In this document: positions 61,687 to 64,000 of the stretch, piece by piece
How positions within the stretch are numbered: the first letter of the stretch is position 1
How the letters are laid out: each line of letters begins with the position of its first letter
NCBI RefSeq assembly: GCF_006539825.1
Contig: NZ_BJNT01000005.1
Span: forward strand, 169,538-233,537
Direction: 5' to 3'
Origin: Corynebacterium variabile
Lineage (GTDB): Bacteria > Actinomycetota > Actinomycetes > Mycobacteriales > Mycobacteriaceae
Length of the DNA: 64,000 nucleotides
Notes under the pieces: model-generated
Databases searched by the model: none
Seen by the model: the letters and a program-made list of their open reading frames with translations, nothing else
What the model was told of the DNA's origin: nothing
Made by a program: the position numbers and the translations under genes

Positions 61687-62598
61687 CTAGCGGGAGTTCG
61701 GGCGGACGACCATCATCGGGCACGGAGCGTACTGCAGCAGAGCACGCGAGGTGGAACCGAGGAGCATGCCGCGGAAGCCACCACGACCGTGGGAACCCAG
61801 CACGAGCAGCTGGGAGCCCTCGGCGGCGTCCCTCAGGACCTGGATCGGACGGTCGCGGGAGAGGACCTCCTCGACCTCGACGTCCGGGTACTGCTCACGG
61901 AACGGAGCGAGCTCCTTGGAGAGCATCTCGCGCTCCTGAGCGGCGATGGCGTCGACCTGGCTCTGCATGGCACTGAGGCCGACGAGGCTGGTCTGCAGCT
62001 CCTGGTCTGCCCAGCTGTGGACGGCGCGCAGCGGGGCCTTGCGGGCGTCCGCCTCGCGGAAGGCGTACTCGAGGGCCTTGCGGGAGATCTCGGAACCGTC
62101 GACACCGACGGAGACGGGACCGTACTTGGTGCCCTCGGTGACGTTGTTGTCCTTACGGATGACGACGACCGGGCAGGCGGCGTGGGAGACGACGGCGGAG
62201 GAGACCGAACCGAGGACCAGGCCGGACAGTCCGCCGAGACCACGGGAACCCATAACGATGATGTCGGCACTCTCGGAAAGCTCCAGGAGCATGTCGATGG
62301 GGGTGCCTTCGACGATGATGTGACCGACCACGAGATCAGGGTTGAATGCGGCGACCTGCTCGCGGGCGTTGTTGATCTTCTCCAGCGCCTCAGCCTCAAG
62401 CTCGTCGTACAGCTCCTGCGGCGGAACCATGCCGTCGGCGTACATGAACTGGGGCATGGTGTAGGCGGTGACGAGCTTCAGGGAAGCTCCGCGCTTGGTG
62501 GCGGCGTTCGCGGCCCAGGCGACGGCGGTCGCGCTGGCCTCGGAGCCGTCGACGGCGACGACGATCGCATTGTCAGCGGTGATCTTGGTGTCCGACAT
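61687..62598 (-). CDS. Universal stress protein, two UspA domains
   Basis: 303 residues from ATG 62598 (MSDTKITADNAIVVAVDGSE). Two USP domains, each with the ATP-binding Gly-rich block (first GSRGLGGLSGLVLGSVSSAV, second GSHGRGGFRGMLLGSTSRAL). Cytosolic; dormancy or stress response in actinobacteria. Confidence 0.95.
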   Translation of the reverse strand: MSDTKITADNAIVVAVDGSEASATAVAWAANAATKRGASLKLVTAYTMPQFMYADGMVPPQELYDELEAEALEKINNAREQVAAFNPDLVVGHIIVEGTPIDMLLELSESADIIVMGSRGLGGLSGLVLGSVSSAVVSHAACPVVVIRKDNNVTEGTKYGPVSVGVDGSEISRKALEYAFREADARKAPLRAVHSWADQELQTSLVGLSAMQSQVDAIAAQEREMLSKELAPFREQYPDVEVEEVLSRDRPIQVLRDAAEGSQLLVLGSHGRGGFRGMLLGSTSRALLQYAPCPMMVVRPNSR

Positions 62599-62709
62599 GG
62601 TGTCCATCCTTGTCTTTGTGGGTTTCATTTCCCTGCACCCCCCACTATCCCCCTTTTCGGTCACAGATGGGACAGATGGACACCCCTGTCAGGGGGTAAA
62701 CCAGAAGTG

Positions 62710-62754
62710 ACCCACCCGTGGAGTGCGATGACCAGCACGGATCCACGGGTGGGT
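62710..62754 (-). terminator. Terminator of the small ORF
   Basis: Perfect 13-bp inverted repeat ACCCACCCGTGGA / TCCACGGGTGGGT with a 19-base loop, 20 bp after the stop of the 42-residue ORF. It supports transcription of that ORF. Confidence 0.65.
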
Positions 62755-62774
62755 CGGCTAACCCCGACTTCCCG

Positions 62775-62903
62775 TCACGGAACGGCAGGGGAGTTGGCCG
62801 GGAACAAGAAGTCGAAGACAGACTGTGCGGAGCCGACGACCGAGCCGCCGACGCCGGTGCCCATGAACTGGTTGACCAGTGCGATAATCGAGTTGAAATC
62901 CAT
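62775..62903 (-). CDS. Small hydrophobic peptide (possible PorA/PorH-like channel peptide)
   Basis: A 42-residue ORF: MDFNSIIALVNQFMGTG, then a Gly/Ser stretch and SVFDFLFPANSPAVP. It has an amphipathic helix with short hydrophobic end, no signal peptide, and a length similar to the corynebacterial PorA/PorH peptides (45 and 57 residues). A terminator follows. Shine-Dalgarno is weak (AGGA is 14 bases upstream). No sequence family was recognised, so the porin idea is a size and context guess. Its start sits 16 bp from the RluA gene in divergent orientation. Confidence 0.45.
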   Translation of the reverse strand: MDFNSIIALVNQFMGTGVGGSVVGSAQSVFDFLFPANSPAVP

Positions 62904-62919
62904 AACTGAGGAGCTTATC

Positions 62920-63957
62920 CTGCGAAACCCTCCACTACCAGTAGTAGACGGTCTCAACCCTTCACGGGTGAGGCTCGACACGGCGACGTCCGCTGCGGCG
63001 GCGGTGCGTCATCTCATCGAGAACCAGCACCACCACGACCCCACCGACGACGAGACCGCCCTCTACGAACGTTTCCGTCGCGGAGAGGTCCGGCTCGACA
63101 ACGGCACGGTTCTCCAGCCGGCGGACACGGTGGCCGGGGGTACCTTCATCTGGTTCTACCGTCGTCCCGCCCCGGAGCGCCCGGTGCCCGGTAACATGCA
63201 CCTGCTGTACCGGGACGAGAACATCCTCGTCGCCGACAAGCCGCCGTTCATGTCGACGCTGCCACGGGGGCAGCACATCACCGAGACCGCCGTCGTCCGC
63301 GCACGGCGTCAGTTCGGCATTGACGACCTGTCTCCGGTGCACCGCCTGGACCGGCTGACCCGCGGGGTACTGCTGTTCACGGTGCGTCGTGAGGTGCGCG
63401 GTGCGTACCAGCAGCTCTTCGAGCGCCGCCTCGTACAGAAGACCTACGACGCGGTGACGCCGCGACCTCCGGGATGGACCGACCTGACTCAGGTGGAGGT
63501 TCCGGCCGGTGCACTGCACCTCGGTAGTCCTGCTTCAGCGCTCGCTGCGCCGAGTGCGGCAGAGCCGTGGGTACTGCGGCACCGCCTCATCAAGGACCGT
63601 GGGCATCTCGCCACCTACGTCGCCGAGGGGGACGCCAACAGCGAGACGGCTGTGGTCGGAATCCGCCCTTCGGATCTTGATGACTCAAAGCTGGTGTGGA
63701 CGCTGCAGCCCCATTCCGGACGCACTCACCAGTTGCGCGTGAATATGCGCCTGTTCAAGACACCGATCGTCGACGACCCGATCTACACGGACATCTCGGA
63801 TCGTGCTCTGTATGACCAGACCGCTCCCCTGCCCTTCGTTCCTGCAGTAGAGGATGAGGACTTCAACCGTCCCATGGGTCTGACCGCCCGCGAACTCTCC
63901 TTTACTGATCCCTTGTCCGGGGAACCGCGTCACTTCGTCAGCTCGTATTCGAGCTGA
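62920..63957 (+). CDS. RluA family pseudouridine synthase
   Basis: 345 residues if started at CTG 62920, which has a strong GAGGAG site 6 bases upstream; family members begin just before a PLPVVDGLNPSRVRL-like segment, so the start cannot be much later. An in-frame TTG at 62893 and GTG at 62968 are alternatives. Catalytic Asp in SPVHRLDRLTRGVLLFT, and LQPHSGRTHQLRVNM at the end. Modifies rRNA or tRNA uridines. The start at CTG is unusual. Confidence 0.88.
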   Translation: MRNPPLPVVDGLNPSRVRLDTATSAAAAVRHLIENQHHHDPTDDETALYERFRRGEVRLDNGTVLQPADTVAGGTFIWFYRRPAPERPVPGNMHLLYRDENILVADKPPFMSTLPRGQHITETAVVRARRQFGIDDLSPVHRLDRLTRGVLLFTVRREVRGAYQQLFERRLVQKTYDAVTPRPPGWTDLTQVEVPAGALHLGSPASALAAPSAAEPWVLRHRLIKDRGHLATYVAEGDANSETAVVGIRPSDLDDSKLVWTLQPHSGRTHQLRVNMRLFKTPIVDDPIYTDISDRALYDQTAPLPFVPAVEDEDFNRPMGLTARELSFTDPLSGEPRHFVSSYSS

Positions 63958-64000
63958 TCCTTCACGCACCCTCGCACCCGGCTCCCGTTATCCGGGTACA

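Noticed and set aside
61561..62860. Extension of the RluA frame far upstream, opposite usp
   Set aside because: The added 430 residues are antisense to the stress protein and look like shadow sequence; the real start must lie near 62920.

Overview
The window comes from a high-GC Corynebacterium-like actinobacterium. Its centre is the mycolic-acid/arabinogalactan locus typical of mycolic-acid bacteria: accD, pks13, fadD32, a cutinase-like gene, mycolyltransferases, ubiA, a PAP2 phosphatase, glfT2 and glf. Two of the mycolyltransferases are PS1-type proteins with C-terminal LGFP repeats, which favours Corynebacterium over Mycobacterium. I cannot assign a species from the sequence alone. 

Layout. 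1-3.2 kb: end of an MFS transporter, a coupled DUF6230/DUF6114 pair with a large extracellular extension, and a small secreted protein. 3.4-25.6 kb: the cell-envelope locus on the minus strand. AccD and FadD32 supply the substrates that Pks13 condenses, four Ag85/PS1-like mycolyltransferases attach mycolates, and UbiA, PAP2 and GlfT2 supply arabinan donor and galactan. aftB, which sits between the mycolyltransferases and ubiA in the relatives I know, is not there. 25.9-28.1 kb: a lipoprotein followed by the wreck of a siderophore ABC-transport operon (a permease/ATPase deletion fusion and a headless binding protein), with a possible DtxR site and a dispersed inverted-repeat element. 28.1-37.7 kb: fadD, glf and the HAD/plsC/serS neighbourhood. 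37.7-39.9 kb: an unassigned three-gene cassette (small secreted protein and two membrane proteins); the middle gene carries two in-frame amber codons yet reads as protein across both. 40-64 kb: housekeeping and stress genes (metallopeptidase, MHS transporter, pheA, amidase, CPBP protease, LCP ligase, tpx, ldh, sod, ybaK, msrA, TM0106-type nuclease, Lsr2-like xenogeneic silencer, two-component system, YidC paralogue, TetR regulator, universal stress protein, a 42-residue small protein and an RluA-type pseudouridine synthase).

No rRNA, tRNA, CRISPR array or intact insertion sequence was recognised. The most unusual points are the double-amber gene, the collapsed siderophore operon, the missing aftB with a mycolyltransferase array, a tiny secreted ORF translationally coupled to a mycolyltransferase, and several long intergenic inverted repeats.
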